Origin: Eupeodes corollae
Taxonomy: Eukaryota; Arthropoda; Insecta; Diptera; Syrphidae
Direction of reading: 5' to 3'
DNA: 64,000 nucleotides
Assembly: GCF_945859685.1 (NCBI RefSeq)
Contig: NC_079147.1
Span: 283,627,679 to 283,691,678 of the forward strand
The notes under the pieces are model-generated. The model had not been told where the DNA came from, ran no database searches, and saw only the letters and a program-made list of their open reading frames with translations. Made by a program: the position numbers and the translations under genes. Positions 22,798-34,624 of this stretch are shown here, piece after piece (position 1 is the first letter of the stretch; each line of letters starts with the position of its first letter).

Positions 22798-23110
22798 ACT
22801 TTTGTACAAAATTAATTATTTCCGATCACGAATTTAATATTGAATATGAACTGCTTTAAAACTTCCTCTTAAAGAATCTTTAATTCGTTGATTTAAATTG
22901 TATTCCATAAAATATAGAAACCTACATTAATTAATAACAACATCTCAACTCAAGCTCACGAATCTCATTCCTCTTACTCTCATTTTCACATGAAAAACTG
23001 ACAAAACAATGTGCTATGCTACCATCTGAAAAACACTTCCTTTTGAAAATGTTATAGAAAACCTTAAGAAACAATAATTAAAACAACAACAAAAAGAAAA
23101 AAAAAACATT
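22798..23110 (+). other. Probable 3' UTR of the CR1-like LINE
   Basis: AT-rich sequence after the stop codon, ending in an A-rich zone at about 23077-23107 (AACAACAACAAAAAG-type). The true 3' end is uncertain because the second copy cannot be followed beyond about 37460. Confidence 0.35.
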
Positions 23111-24282
23111 GTTCCCAATAATTAACAACTTTTTTTCCACTAGGTACCTATACACAACTGAAAGCAACACGCAGTACCAAAAGCTTGTTCGCCTCTTTCT
23201 TGTTTTATTCTTTTTTCCTAATCGGATTAATTAAATCAACAACTAATTAATGTTAACGTATTCATAACCTTTCTCAAGTTAGTATACAAATATACAAACC
23301 AGAAGAAAGAAGCAGAGAAGTGTATTTATACCATCATCAAACCACATCTTCAGTATTCAGTGTTTTCTTGAGTCTTCAGTTTTTTTGTTTTTGAAACTCG
23401 CACTCACCATCCAACATCATTACCATCACACCACTCAGCAAAAATAAAAACAGAAAAACAACCTAAGCTGCGATTATCCACGGAAGTCTTTCGAACTTCT
23501 CGCGCCTCAAAACTGCACAACCAGCGCTTCTCATAATCCATGGAGACTGAAAACTTTTTGGTATCTTTTAATTCACATCATTCTCATCAGAGTTCCTTTG
23601 GGTTCCTTCTTCCAGAATCAGAGTGCTTGCTAAAAAAAAAAACAAAGACTCTCACCCCTTTTCTAGAGCACGAATGTCGACTTTATGTATATACAAAGAA
23701 GATATTGGATGAAGCCACAATTAAGTGGCCACGTTTCATTACTGCCTTTGGGGTTACCTCGCCAACGCCACTCGATGGTACCCTAAAGGCAAAACTTTTA
23801 TCTTAAAGATACCTCTATACATTTTTTGTTGTTGTTGTTGTTTCTGTTCTTTCTTTGTTGAGGTTTGAGCTCCTATGTTGTTCTTTACATCAAGACCGAA
23901 CCTAACCAACCGACGACGACCTTTTGGAGCATATACAAATCTCTAGTCGTCGTTGAAGTCGATGTAGTCGTCGTCACATTGCCGTGGTTACTTAAGGAAC
24001 TCCCCGAATAACATGAGTATCCGAGAGCGTTCTTTTTTTGTATAAGCCCGGGCCAAACGATAACCATCGCACCTTTTGCTCTATGTGTTTCAGAATTGTT
24101 CCCTTCGATCTTTCAACAACAAACTAAAAACAAACAATTACATAAATCCACAGTTGAATCGTGTAAACTTGAACTTAATTTTTTACTTACAATTAGCCAA
24201 GACATTAAATAATAGAAAAAAAGATAATTAGCTGCTAATAATTCATTAATTTGCAGTTTTGAAGCACATAAATAAATATATT
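23111..24282. other. Non-element stretch, less AT-biased; possible host sequence
   Basis: No transposon similarity was recognised. The stretch contains a TATA/initiator-like pair (see next entry), an 88-codon frame at 23540-23806 (METENFLVSFNSHH..., no known domain) and a (GTT)n run near 23828. It might be the 5' region of a host gene, but no splice-consistent coding exon is visible. Confidence 0.3.
23323..23362 (+). promoter_or_regulatory. Candidate arthropod core promoter (TATA plus Inr)
   Basis: TATTTATA at 23323-23330 is followed by TCAGT at 23350-23354, whose A lies 29 bases from the start of the TATA-like word, the spacing usual in insects. A second TTCAGTG is at 23357-23362. A GA-rich tract lies just upstream. 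Such combinations arise by chance in AT-rich DNA, and no gene downstream confirms it. Confidence 0.18.
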
Positions 24283-24594
24283 GGGTGGCGCAACAGTCCG
24301 TTTGAGATCTAGGGCCTAGTGACTGACAACTCTTAACCATTCCTGTGTGCGAGTACTGTTTTCAGGGATGGAAGGGACCTACAATTTTAAGCCGAATCCG
24401 AACGGCAAATTTGAGAAAGCACTTTTCATGACAAGAATTACTCTCGGAGAATTTGTCAATTCCTCGAAAGAGGCAGTACCCGTGAAAAAAAACTTAAGGT
24501 GGCACGAGCAGGGCAGGGATCGAACCCAAGACCTCTCGCATGACAGTCCATCGCACTTTTTTTTTTTCCGCACTAACTATCATGCCACGGGTAG
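24283..24594 (-). mobile_element. tRNA-derived SINE, copy 1
   Basis: Minus orientation. The head has tRNA-promoter features: an A-box-like TGGCATGATAGTTAGTGCG (interrupted after it by an extra T-run at about 24558-24568 on the plus strand) and a B box GGGTTCGATCCC about 45 bases on. The body follows, ending in AGGCCCTAG ... GGACTGTTGCGCCACC, which resembles the 3' end of the RTE LINE of this window. The tail is AT-rich (ATATATTTATTTATG). About 310 bp long; no clear target duplication. Copies 2 and 3 are at 39261-39522 and 52623-52938. Confidence 0.8.
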
Positions 24595-25149
24595 CTTCTC
24601 AACAGATCAAATAAAGCTAAGTCAAGAGTACTACATAAAAAATAGGTACACATTTCACTCCATAATTAGTTCTGTATAATTAACTGTTAATTAATAGTTA
24701 ATTAAGGCTGAATATTTTAATTCTGTCTTTCAACGTCTACTACCTTAGCTTTTTGTTAACATATCGCAAAAAAGGTTGAAACCCGCAAAAAATTAATTAA
24801 AAGTGTGAAAATTAATTACCAGCTGAATAACACAAAAGTATCTGTTGATCAGCCTTGAATTAGTTATAATTCTTTCAATGGAAGAAACTTGTACATTTTT
24901 GTCCAGCTTGAACGCAATAAGCAAACAGCAGAAATATAAATTCTTGTGTCTAGATATTTTGTCACTGAAAATTAAGCCCAAACCATATATCGACTGATCT
25001 TAGGTTAGGTTAGGTTGAAGTGTCTGTCCGTGATGGATGTAGGAAACTCTTAGGCCAGTTTAATGGAAAATTGTGATACCATACATGAATTATGCCTTGA
25101 GGCTTTCTTCAACGCTTAATGAAAGTAGTTTCAGTCCTTTATGAAACGT
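24595..25149. other. AT-rich stretch with a TTAGGT triplet repeat
   Basis: Contains TTAACTGTTAATTAATAGTT palindromic AT sequence near 24680 and three TTAGGT units at about 25002-25019, followed by TGAAGTGTCTGTCCGTGATG. The latter looks like a dispersed fly repeat module rather than telomeric DNA, but no second copy exists in the window to prove it. Confidence 0.3.
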
Positions 25150-26112
25150 GAGAGGCTGATTAAGCTCTTAAAAAGTAAATTTTTAAAAACTTTAGGAAAG
25201 TTTTTCAAAAAAAAAAATCATAAAATTTAGAAAAATGCACGAAATCTTTATTTGAATCGATATGTCCATATAATTTAATGTTTGAAGATTATTTCATGTA
25301 AATGTTGACCTTGACTGCGCCTCAAATGGTCCATCCGCTTATTCCAATTTTGGCATACTCTTTCCAAAATGTCGGCTGGTATCTCACGAATAAATGCTTT
25401 AATGTTGTCTTCCAATGCGTCAATTGAAGTGGGCTTGTCTGTATAGACAAGCTTTAACATAGCCCCACAAAAAATAGTCTAAAAGCGTTAAATCGCACTA
25501 TCTAGGCGGCCAATAGACCGGTCCCGAACGTGACATAAAATATTCACCGAACTCACCTCTTAATAAATCCATTGTTGCGCGTTCTGTTTGGCCATGTGGC
25601 ACCGTCTTGTTTAAACCACATGCCATGCAAATCAAGCTCTTGCATTTTGGGTAAACAAAAGTTGGATATCGTCTCACGATAGCGTTCACCATTCACAGTT
25701 ACGTTACGACTCGCATCATCTTTGAAGAAGTACTGCAATGCTGTCACCAGCCCTTAAACCGTACCAAACTGTGACTTTTTCCGTATGCATTGGTAGCTCC
25801 TGCAATTCTTCTGGCTGATATTCACTCTAAAACCGACAATTCTGCTTATTTACGTACCTATTGCGACAAAAACGAGCTTCATCGCTGCACACAATTTTTC
25901 GGAAAATAAGTGGATTCTGAACTTTCTTAACAGAGCACTCATTTTGATAATAAAATTCAATGATTAGCAAGCGTTGTTCGTTTGTAAGATGATTCATGGT
26001 TAAATTATAGACTAAAAGGAAGATGTTTGACAGTCAAACAAAACATGAAACGTGCGTCAGCTGTTTAAACCAGTTTCGCCAAAAAGATAATAGCTAAAAA
26101 ATCACCCTTTTA
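25150..26112 (-). mobile_element. Second DD41D mariner, deleted and decayed
   Basis: Related to the element at 17990-19289. The right end AAAAAATCACCCTTTTA is well kept; the left end is eroded. Minus-strand transposase pieces: MNHLTNEQRLLIIEFYYQNE, then a jump of roughly 110 residues straight to QNPLIFRKIV ... DEARFCRNRYVNKQNC, then MPMHTEK-type, RNVTVNGERY, MWFKQDGAT, RSGPVYWPPR, LLDYFLWGYVK and the tail DKPTSIDALEDNIKAFI ... HLHEIIFKH. Multiple frameshifts. The sequence differs enough from the first element to be an older insertion or a sister subfamily. The internal deletion removes the second helix-turn-helix. Confidence 0.8.
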
Positions 26113-26199
26113 TAATTGAGAACGTTAAGATCGTTATAAAAGAAATCTCCTATTTATTTCTTGCATTTTTGAACTCCTCCTCTTACTTATCCATACAAC

Positions 26200-28140
26200 T
26201 TCTGCGAAAGTCATTTTAGAATACGCCTAGCGTCGTGGCGGGCTTTCCTATTAGATGGTAATCAGTTATGACACCGATTATCGAGCTTATAAGCAATCTG
26301 CTGAGAGGTAGCAAGCACTATGATCGCTTTAAATCTAGTATAGGCTGATTGCGTTTTGTAACCTGACATGTGGTGATTATATTCAACCTGATGTTTGCCT
26401 TTTTTGTCATGCATTAGAAGAAGTTTACATGTAGCGTTCGATATGCCAGAATTTCCTAAACGTAGTAGAATCGGTTGTACTGTACTATTTTTGGCGAGCT
26501 CATCTGCCTTACAATTTCCTGGAATGTCTCCATGTCCCGGCACCCAGCAAATGTAAATATTAAACTGTTATGCTATCTCCAGATGATTGGCAGTTATGAA
26601 CTGTTATAAAGTTTGTTGAGACACATTCCTGACTATCGGAGAAAATACAGATAGTAATTGTTGATATCACGTTTTCTTTAAACCAGGACAAGACTTCTTT
26701 TATCGCCAAAAATTCCGCCTGGAACACGCTAAAATTATTAGGTAGGTGGAATGAAAGAGTTAATTCCAGTCGTTCATAGTACACACCTCCACCAACGGCT
26801 TCCTTTGTTTTTTGATCCATCTGTATAAAAGTGGACTGATTCGCCTTCCATGAATGTCCTACCCTCCCCGAAAGATCTGGAGGGTACAGAAATCTGGAAG
26901 TTTCTATCGAATTGCAGTTAGGAGTAGGAGTAGTATGTGTGCTTTGGAACTGATTCTAAATACTCAAAAATTACGGAGTGTCCAATGCTGTTTTAATCCA
27001 TTGTTACGAAGCTTTGAGGTGAATATCACACCCTGCAGCTTTTTGTTTGTTTAATATATCAAGAGGTGTTAGGTACAGTAGGGTGTTCTGTTAAGTACCG
27101 CAGAAAGAGTCATGCAAATCGATCAGCTTATTTATAGGGAAGCTTATAACATTTCACTTTATTTTATTAACTATACAGTTACACCGTACATTAAAATCGG
27201 TCTAATAACCGATGTGTATAGCCAATGCGCGATTAAGGGTTGTAAGCCCCATTTATTAAAAATAGCTTTTTAGCAAGAAAAGAGAGCTACATTTCCTTTT
27301 GACTCTTTTTTGTACATTGCTCTTCCAATTTAATGTTTTGTCTAAAAAACGACCCGAACTTCAATTAGATTCCTCTAATATATGGAAGGTTAGCAAAATG
27401 GAATTTTGTGTTTAGTCGAAAATAGGACTAAATAAGTTTTATGTGGTTTAACACCCAGTCCACACCGATCAGCCCAAAGAACATCCAGTCCACACCTATC
27501 AGCCTTAAGTATTAGTCTGTTTAAGGTATTTTGTAAGAGTTCTTTTAAGGTGTTAAGATGCTTTTCGAAACCGCCATATCAACGTCCTCCGCATAGTCAA
27601 TAACTCTGAAACCCTTCGCATTAAGACCAGTTAGCATTATATTTACCACCAGGTTACAGAGCAAAGGGGATACTAACCAATTTTCTGGCAGAAGAGTTGC
27701 CCAGTTCAGTTAATCTGTTAGTCAGCATTAAATGAAGTTACTCTCCAAGCAATGAACTAAAGATGTTAGTGCAGATGTCCCCACGTTATTAAAATCACCT
27801 TCGATGCCAAGGAAAGCAACCCTAATGAGCTCTTTACGATGGAGGGAATATTCGATGGTGCTTACAAGTGTGTAACGCCGTTTCCACCGATTTACCTTTA
27901 CATAAGGCATGTTGAGACGTAGACAAAAATTCTTGTATCAATACATGCCCTAAAATGGATATCAATCAATCTTTCTAAGGCCTTTAGAAGGAACAACGAT
28001 AGACTTATAAGTCGTTGATATTTGGAGTTGACTTTCGAGCATGAACCTGTTTGGGTATAAAAATAACTTCCACTTTACTCCAAGCCGAGGGAATATATAC
28101 CAAATATACACAGCTATTAAAATTTTCCTCAACTGAACTT
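26200..28140 (-). pseudogene. R1/LOA-like LINE with RT and RNase H, decayed
   Basis: Minus-strand order: an RT finger segment (GVKWKLFLYPNRFMLESQL, near 28080), RKELIRVAFLGIEGDFNNVGTSAL (27760-27850, equivalent to the 'FLDIEGAFNNV' RT block), LLPENWLVSPLLCNLVVNIML, and the palm box YAEDVDMAV at 27584-27595 with the first Asp replaced by Glu. Then comes an RNase H domain: GGGVYYERLELTLSFHLPNN, FQAEFLAIKEVLSWF, FSDSQ (26560-26820) and WVPGHGDIPGNCKADELAKN (about 26490-26550). An RNase H after the RT is a trait of the R1/LOA/I group. No endonuclease found; many stops. Probably related to the remnant at 1690-3340. Confidence 0.65.
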
Positions 28141-28212
28141 AGCTACTACTATTTTTAATAATGCTGTACTACGCCTTTGTAATAATATTAATACTAATTA
28201 TTATAATAGCAA

Positions 28213-28732
28213 TAATCAAAAGAGGTGGGATGCGACCCACACTGATAACTTCCCATCCCGTCTGTCGATATGTCTTGCTGAAAAGTTTGTCTATATGTAC
28301 TCGTATCATTTTTAAAAAATTTGCGTACTATTTTTTGTAGATTTTATTTTTATAAAAAATGGACTGTTGGATTTTTATATACAAATTACTAAATATCAAA
28401 AACAATATTTCCTGTACAATAAAATAAGTTTGAAGCCAAAATTTCAAATTTTTGAAAAGATTATTTCAGTCGAAAATTAATTTTTACCAACTTTTATATA
28501 CTTTTTTTTTTTGTCAATTCGATTTTTCTCAAAATTTTATCAGATGTCAAAAACATTATTCTTCGTTGCACAAAATTGTTTTGGAGATGAAATTATATTT
28601 TAGTCGTAAAATTTTGGAGGTGATACTTTTTTTTTAGTTTTTTGAATTATAAAAAAAACTTTAAATTTTTTTTAAATATACTTCTTTGATATCACGTTAA
28701 AATTTATTATATGAAATTTAATTCGAATCTCT
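28213..28732 (-). mobile_element. DINE-1-like repeat copy C, 5' truncated
   Basis: Starts (its 3' end) with GAGGTGGGATGCGACCCACA and CTTCCCATCCCGTCTGTCG, and runs through the AT-rich core (GTCAATTCGATTTTTCTCAA, AACATTATTCTTCGTTGCAC) to TTAAAATTTATTATATGAAA. At about 28732 it stops and RTE copy 2 begins without spacer, so the 5' GTNC block is missing. Non-coding. Confidence 0.75.
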
Positions 28733-29098
28733 ATTCTTCGGGTGATTTTTGGTCCCGTACGCATGGATGGATAATGGAGGAAAAGATATAACGACGAACT
28801 GTACGGGCTGTACATCGACACTGACGAAGTTATCAGAATTTAAGTCCAACGGCTTAGCTTTAGCTGGCTGGGTCGTGTAGAGCGAATGGACGCTCCAGCC
28901 AGGAAGATTTTAAAATCCAATCTCGATTGACGTGCAGTAGAGTAGAGACCGCGAATCATGTGGCGCACGCAGGTGGGTGAAGACCTCAACCAACTTGGCG
29001 TGCGAAACTGGAGACAGCTAGCTAGGGACCGAACTGGCTGGAGACGCGGGTTATTTGAGGCCCAGGACCGATCTCGACTATAGCGCCACCTTAAGTAA
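28733..29098 (+). mobile_element. RTE-clade LINE, copy 2: 3' end only
   Basis: Reads VIFGPVRMDG, then ELYGLYIDTDEVIRI, GRVERMDAPARKILKS and a degraded RGRPRIMWRTQVGEDLNQLG, and ends RNWRQLARDRTGW. This is the C-terminus of the same RTE family, here keeping about 30 residues after FGPVR that copies 1 and 3 have lost. It ends GCGCCACCTTAAGTAAGT. The copy is more diverged than the others, and strongly 5' truncated. Confidence 0.8.
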
Positions 29099-30171
29099 GT
29101 CACAATTTATTAAATACTGATTAACAAACAATTATGTGTTGTTCAGCCTTCAATTAGCTTACATTTTCAATGAAAGAAAATTCTAATTACTGTTCAAGTA
29201 TTTCAAAAAGTTAGCAAACCAGACTAAAATATAAATAGATGACATGACAAATTTAAAACTGTCACAGCAAATTAACGACTGATTAACGTTAAATTATTGA
29301 CAGAACTTATTTTCTACTTTTATAAGTGTAGCTTTGTACAGTCTTAAGTGACAGATAACTTTAAAAAAACAAATTGTTTTGATAAATCCATACTTGACCT
29401 TAATATATACCTTTCAAAAATATCGTAAGTTTAAAAGAATAATATCATAAAAATAGCAACAAATCGCTGAAGACAGACAACAACAACATCAACAACTGCA
29501 TAATAAATGAAGGACAAGCTGCAGAGAGAAAAAAATAACAAACAAAAAATTTGCAACAAAAGAAGAACTTTTTCAAAGGAGAGCTATAGTAACTTACCTA
29601 TCTACCCTACACAAAGCAAATACTAGACCTCCATCATAGATACTTTTGTATCTTTGGCAATTGAAGGATAGGTATTGTAGGGTAGGTAGGTAAGGTATGT
29701 TGTATACTTTGCTCCCAATAAACTCGACCTGACCTTTTTAATTAACAACTATGCTTTGCTCATACAGTGACTCTCTCGCTGATGGATCGAAAAAGGAGGA
29801 GTAAGTAATAAACTATATAGAAGACCAAAACCAACAACAATAAATGGGAAGATATTCGCGCTCACATGGGAAATTCCAAACTGGCTCTAGGTCTAGCAAA
29901 AGAGGGAGGTATTGTCCCATTTTATGGCTATGAAGTTGTGCAGTGAAGCTGTGCGAAAATATTTTTGTATCTTTTTTGGATTTTAATAATGAAATAGATA
30001 AGAGGAAAGTGAATTGGGAGGTCGAAAAGTGTTGGTGTTGATATTTACCGAAGCATTGACGGGGACTTTATTCATTGCATGGACGTGATGGAGGCATGTA
30101 GTGGGTGATGCGCTATTTAAATGCTTGTAAGGGGCAACAGGGATCGGGTCAAAGGACCATTGAAAGTTGTT

Positions 30172-30186
30172 GTGTGTGTGTGTGTT
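30172..30186. repeat. (TG)n microsatellite
   Basis: About seven perfect TG units (GTTGTGTGTGTGTGTGTTG context). Confidence 0.8.
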
Positions 30187-30537
30187 GATTTTAAACCGTC
30201 AGCCATCAGTTCGTAAAGTGATGGCCTCCACTTGCCCTCCATATATTTGCCCTCCACTTGGCATCATCTAGCATGAAAGAAGTTTTACCAGAGGTACTCT
30301 ATTCTCTCTTCGTCCTCCTCCCCCTCGATATAGATATTTTCGAAGCGCGGTCGGCCTTCCATTATGCAACTTTTTTTTTTATTTTTGCACTTTAAAATTT
30401 TTGTCCGTTATAAGGAATGTTATGCAATATGCGTTTTAAAATGTACATTCCTTTTATTATTTTCTCATGGGGGATATCTAGTACCTACCTTGTCTCCCCT
30501 CAGATTTGTTGGTACTTTTCATCACCAGCACAACCTT

Positions 30538-30568
30538 CATCATCATCATCATCATTATCATCATCATC
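30538..30568. repeat. (CAT)n microsatellite
   Basis: About ten CAT units with one interruption (ATT). Confidence 0.85.
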
Positions 30569-31435
30569 CATAAATGATATTGTTGAGTCATGATTTTCAA
30601 GTTTGGAAAATAGTTTTGTGAAACTTTTAATGGATTGGAGACAGCCAGAAAAAGGGGTTTATAATGTTGAAGGTATGGTATACTCAATATGACTTGACGG
30701 GGTTTATTTCCATTTCATTGCTTTTAAATTGAAAGTGTTTTGTTCGGTTTGAATGGAGAATTTTCAAACAATTTGATCCTTGACTTTATTTTATGGTTCA
30801 TGTAGGGTAAGTGATATGTGGAAAGACTTTAATTTGAGAGGAAGAAAACAATTTTGATATGTTTTAGACATGTAGCTTGGTGAGGACATTATACCAATAT
30901 CTTTTCATCACTTAAACGGGTTAAATTCCGATTCTTTTATAGTTTCAATTTAAGCGATTTCAATCAAATAAAAACATACAAATCTGGTCAAATAACACCC
31001 GAAGGACGGTTTGTCAAGGTTTTGCTGATTCAACTGCCTTGTCAACTCCTTCGCAGGCCGATCCTTTGACCCTAATAAATACTTCACATTGCAGCATCAT
31101 GTTGTTTCTGAATGCGTTGTGTCTCAACAAACTCCAGTTAAATAAAAATACCCTAGAAGAATCATTTGATTGTATTAGAAGGCCAACTACAATGATTTAA
31201 ATGATTTCCTTAGATAATTTAACAGCAAACTGTGCTTCCTTTGTAGTGTCGTAGACTCCAATGAAAATATGTTAATCAATCTCATTTTTAGGTACGCTAT
31301 GCAAAATGTTATGGAATAAAACCTATAAGCCCAAAAAAACTTATAACAAAGAGGATATCAGGGTTAGAGAGGTAATTTTTTTTAAGACCCAACTTCTGAG
31401 AAAACCTGGAATATGTTGAAATAAGATATAAAAAT

Positions 31436-32476
31436 GTTTTCTGCCGTAATATGTGAACGTCTAAAGCCCATCGTCAACAACCTGCTAGGTCCTTATCAGT
31501 GTGGTTTTAGACCAGGAAAGTCCACTGTCGATCAAATAATCACATTAAGGCAGATCCTGGAAAAAACCCAAGAACACCAAATCGACAAACGAGCTGTATT
31601 AAGCCATGTCTAGTTTTGGAATTTCTGACAAACTCGTCCGTTTGTGCAGGATGACCATGGAGAATTTACGCTGCTCCATAAACTAAACAAAACCTTTCGA
31701 TGTCAAAAAAGGTTTAAGACAAGGTGATGCGATGCCGTGTGATTTTTTTAAACATCGTGCTTTAAAGAATAATGCAGAGCTCACACGTCAATACTAGATT
31801 CATTATCTTTCAAAAGTCTGTCCAATTACCAGCATATGCTGATGACATTCACATAATCGGAAGAACTCAGCGTGATGTCAAATGGGCTTTTAAGAGTATT
31901 GAGGCAGAGGCGGCAAAAATGGGTTTATCGATTAATGAGGACAATACAGGGTATACGCTGTCTTCAGGAAAGGACATACAACACCGACGTCTTGTCAAAA
32001 TGTCATCATTGACAGACGTAACTTTGAGGTAGTCAAGGACTTCGTCTAACTAGGCTACGCTGTAAACGCAGAAAACAACACCAGCGCTGAGATCAAACGC
32101 AGAATAACTCTTGCTAATCGCTGTTATAAGACCCTTATCATCCCCGTCCTGCTATACGGTGCAGAAGCATGGACTATGACAAAAGCTGATAAAAGCACCT
32201 TTCGGTTCCAGAGAAAAGTTCTTTGTGTGATCTACGGTCCCGTATGCATGGGTCATGAAGAGCGCATGGAAACCAATGCTCCAGCCCGGAAAGTCTTCTA
32301 ATCCACACCCACAGAACAGCGCAGTAGAGGAAGACCGCGGATTAGGTGCCGCGCACAAGTGGAAAGTGAGACCTCACCCAACTTGGAGCGCGAAACTATT
32401 GACATCTAGCTAGAGACGGAGCTAGATGGAGAAGTTTGTTGGGTGAGGCTCGTGTACACACAGGACTAAGTAAGTA
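31436..32476 (+). mobile_element. RTE-clade LINE, copy 3, 5' truncated with perfect target duplication
   Basis: Begins abruptly in the RT (VICERLKPIVNNLLGPYQCG), has an internal deletion after LEKTQEHQID, keeps the YADD box at 31835-31846 (AYADDIHIIGRTQRDV), NAENNTSAEIKRRITLANRC, another deletion, then YGAEAWTMTKA and the 3' end with GGACTAAGTAAGTA. It lacks the GTAGCGCCACCTT just before the tail. Flanked by the perfect 12-bp duplication AGATATAAAAAT at 31424-31435 and 32477-32488. Frameshifts throughout; inactive. Confidence 0.88.
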
Positions 32477-32756
32477 AGATATAAAAATCAACATTTTGAA
32501 CTCGGAAGGCTTTTTAATGACCAACAAAACGATTTTCACCGCCCTTGGTCTCACTAGATAGTGGATAAAATCAGGAGGAAAACAGTGTTACAGATAGTAA
32601 GATTATTGCGCTTTAAATTTCAAAACCATTCAATAGACTCTTGCATCAGGTTGAACATTTGTGCCATCGGTTTTGATGAATTCCTCCGTAGTTGAATAAA
32701 TATTTGATTTCGGACCGTTCAATTGTTTAATCGAAGTATTAAACTGCCGGTCAATA

Positions 32757-34131
32757 CAAAGGTTCACACCATTTCCAATAAAGAGGAACTAATTTTTCTT
32801 CAAAATAATTTCGCATGAATATTTTTGTCAGTTAAAACAAAAAAAATGCAATGTATTCAAATAAATTGCTATTTTAATCGGTCAATAGATTAGGTTCACA
32901 TGTATTCATTTTGAAAGTATAGAGAAAATGAAGCTAGCCATTTTTTATTCATTTAGTAATGAGTCGACCCTCCTCATATCTCTATTTGGCATGGAATCAT
33001 ACATTTGTTCAAATAATTTAAAGAAATTTTTGTTCAAGCTTGTTTTATTGCTGTTTTTAGTGATTTTGTGTTTTTAAATTATTAACCAAACTGGTAGACT
33101 TTACGGACGAGCCATCACCAAACATTCTCAATAATATTTAGGTCTGTTGAGTAGGGAGGTCATTCCAACATTTTTTTCGCTTATCCAGGCTTTTACAACT
33201 CTGACGGTATTCATGAGGCGTTATCCTGCTGAAAAATCCATTTAATGGGTCCAAACATTTCACTGAATTTCGAAAAAGCCCTTTTAAGAATGGGTTTGCA
33301 TGAATTTGGGGTCATTCGTGATGATGAAAATTCCAGGTCAAAAGTTCCAAAATACTATGTTGCACACCATACAAAACACCGCCTTCACGGCTATGATGAC
33401 GCAGCAAAAATAATTTGTCTTTTCGTAGATTATGGTAAAAATATTTAAATCCATCCGGAAAATCGAGATTAAATTTTTTTCATCCGTGAAAACGACAAAC
33501 TTCCACTAATTTTTTCATGGCTTTTTCTTCATTTTCATGCGCTTGATGTTTGGGGCACTCCTAATCACTCTCTTAACCGTCTTTATTTGATGACTTTATT
33601 TGAGGAGCTGACTGACAAGAATTATACGCTAGTCGATTTTGAGTGTCCTTTCGTATTCTTCCCATGGTTTTCTTTATTTTTTAAAAAATTGCTCACAACA
33701 TTGTGCGATCTTCCAAATTGTTTGCAATTAAACGCATACTTAAACTTTGTTCTATGTTCATTTTGATTTTAATTTTTTTCTTCCGATTTAAGGCACTGTG
33801 CTCATCCCATTTTTTGTAAAATTGTATTTTAAATAATTAAACTCCATTTTGCAAAATTTTAACGCACTGATCTTTACAAATTCTGAACCAGAACTAACTT
33901 TAAAGCAGATGAACCTATTTTATTAACCGATGAGAAATGCTCTTTTTTTAATTGCATTTCATAGTGTGCTTGCAATTTACCGTTGGGACATATTTTATTT
34001 TGTCTCTTTCCTGTAAACAGATCGATAATGAGACATGATTACAGAACACAGAATACAGAATAAAAAGCTTTTTGCAAAGCTCTGTTCTGGAGAAAAAAGC
34101 ATTTTCCCTTGTAAAAGCTGCGAACCTATTC
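32757..34131 (-). mobile_element. Tc3-like DNA transposon remnant
   Basis: Flanked by TA (32755-32756 and 34132-34133). The outer inverted repeats share AGGTTC and CA..TTT..CAA blocks (left CAAAGGTTCACACCATTTCC; right, complement, GAATAGGTTCGCAGCTTTTA). A second, inner inverted repeat pairs 32865-32900 with 33908-33950 (GAACCTA ... ATTGACCGAT / GAACCTATTTTATTAACCGA). Two binding-site-like repeats per end fit the Tc3/Minos style of terminus. Joining the flanks restores CR1-like LINE copy 2. Length 1,375 bp. Confidence 0.75.
32950..33835 (-). pseudogene. Tc3-like transposase, broken
   Basis: Minus-strand pieces in order: N-terminal helix-turn-helix (MNIEQSLSMRLIANNL), a linker, KKFNLDFPDGFKYFYHNLRK (region of the first catalytic Asp), LTWNFHHHE-type strand, FSEMFGPIKWIFQQDNAS (second Asp), KSLDKRKKCWNDLP with a degraded SPDLNxIEN block (NRPKYY-ECL in another frame), WLVRKVYQFG and a C-terminal SLKTAIKQAxTKISLNYLNK. 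Frameshifts at nearly every join. The FNLDGPDG and IFQQDNAP motifs identify the Tc3-like branch of Tc1/mariner. Confidence 0.7.
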
Positions 34132-34624
34132 TAACTAAACCTAAAAACTCTGGTATTCCCGGTCTGCTATACTCCTTTTATTTTTTCAATAATCTTTTGT
34201 AGGTATAGAACTTATAAGCCACTTAATTCATTAGCTGAAAAAGAGTACTATCAGGTTTTTAAATTCGCTTTAAATCTCTTAACCCCTGCTCTTTGGATAT
34301 TGATCTTCAGCTGAAATGTTTGTTCATTAAATTCTGACCTTGACAACTTTTTATGAGGAAAAATTCATTTATTATTTAATGAGCCAAAAATTCAATGCTG
34401 TATATTTTCATCTAATTTTAATTAAGCAGCTTTGCCGATATCCATTTGTTCAAATCTTGCTAGGCTTATTACGAGCCAACTCTTGTCTACCGACACATAT
34501 GTTGCCAAAAATGCTGCGTTGCTTTAATAAGTTTTGATCTCTTGCAATTTAATTGGTAACAATAACATGGTTGATTGATTTACGTTGATAGAACACCATC
34601 GGTGGTGATCAAGGGCGGCTGTAC

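Larger units (their letters stand above)
29099..30979. other. Non-element stretch with microsatellites
   Basis: No transposon domains seen. Simple repeats: (TG)n at about 30172-30186 and (CAT)n at 30538-30568. The composition is less extreme than in the element cores. ORFs across 30364-30687 are carried by the CAT repeat and are not credible genes. Confidence 0.35.

Noticed and set aside
24540..24594. True tRNA gene in the SINE head
   Set aside because: A- and B-box-like words are present, but the sequence does not fold into a convincing cloverleaf, has a T-run inside and is joined to a SINE body found in three places.
25002..25019. TTAGGT repeats as telomeric (TTAGG)n DNA
   Set aside because: The unit is TTAGGT, not TTAGG, there are only three units, and flies generally lack the TTAGG telomere repeat. 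It is followed by sequence resembling a dispersed repeat.
30364..30687. His-rich or Met-rich proteins over the CAT repeat
   Set aside because: Both are translations of the same (CAT)n microsatellite on opposite strands.
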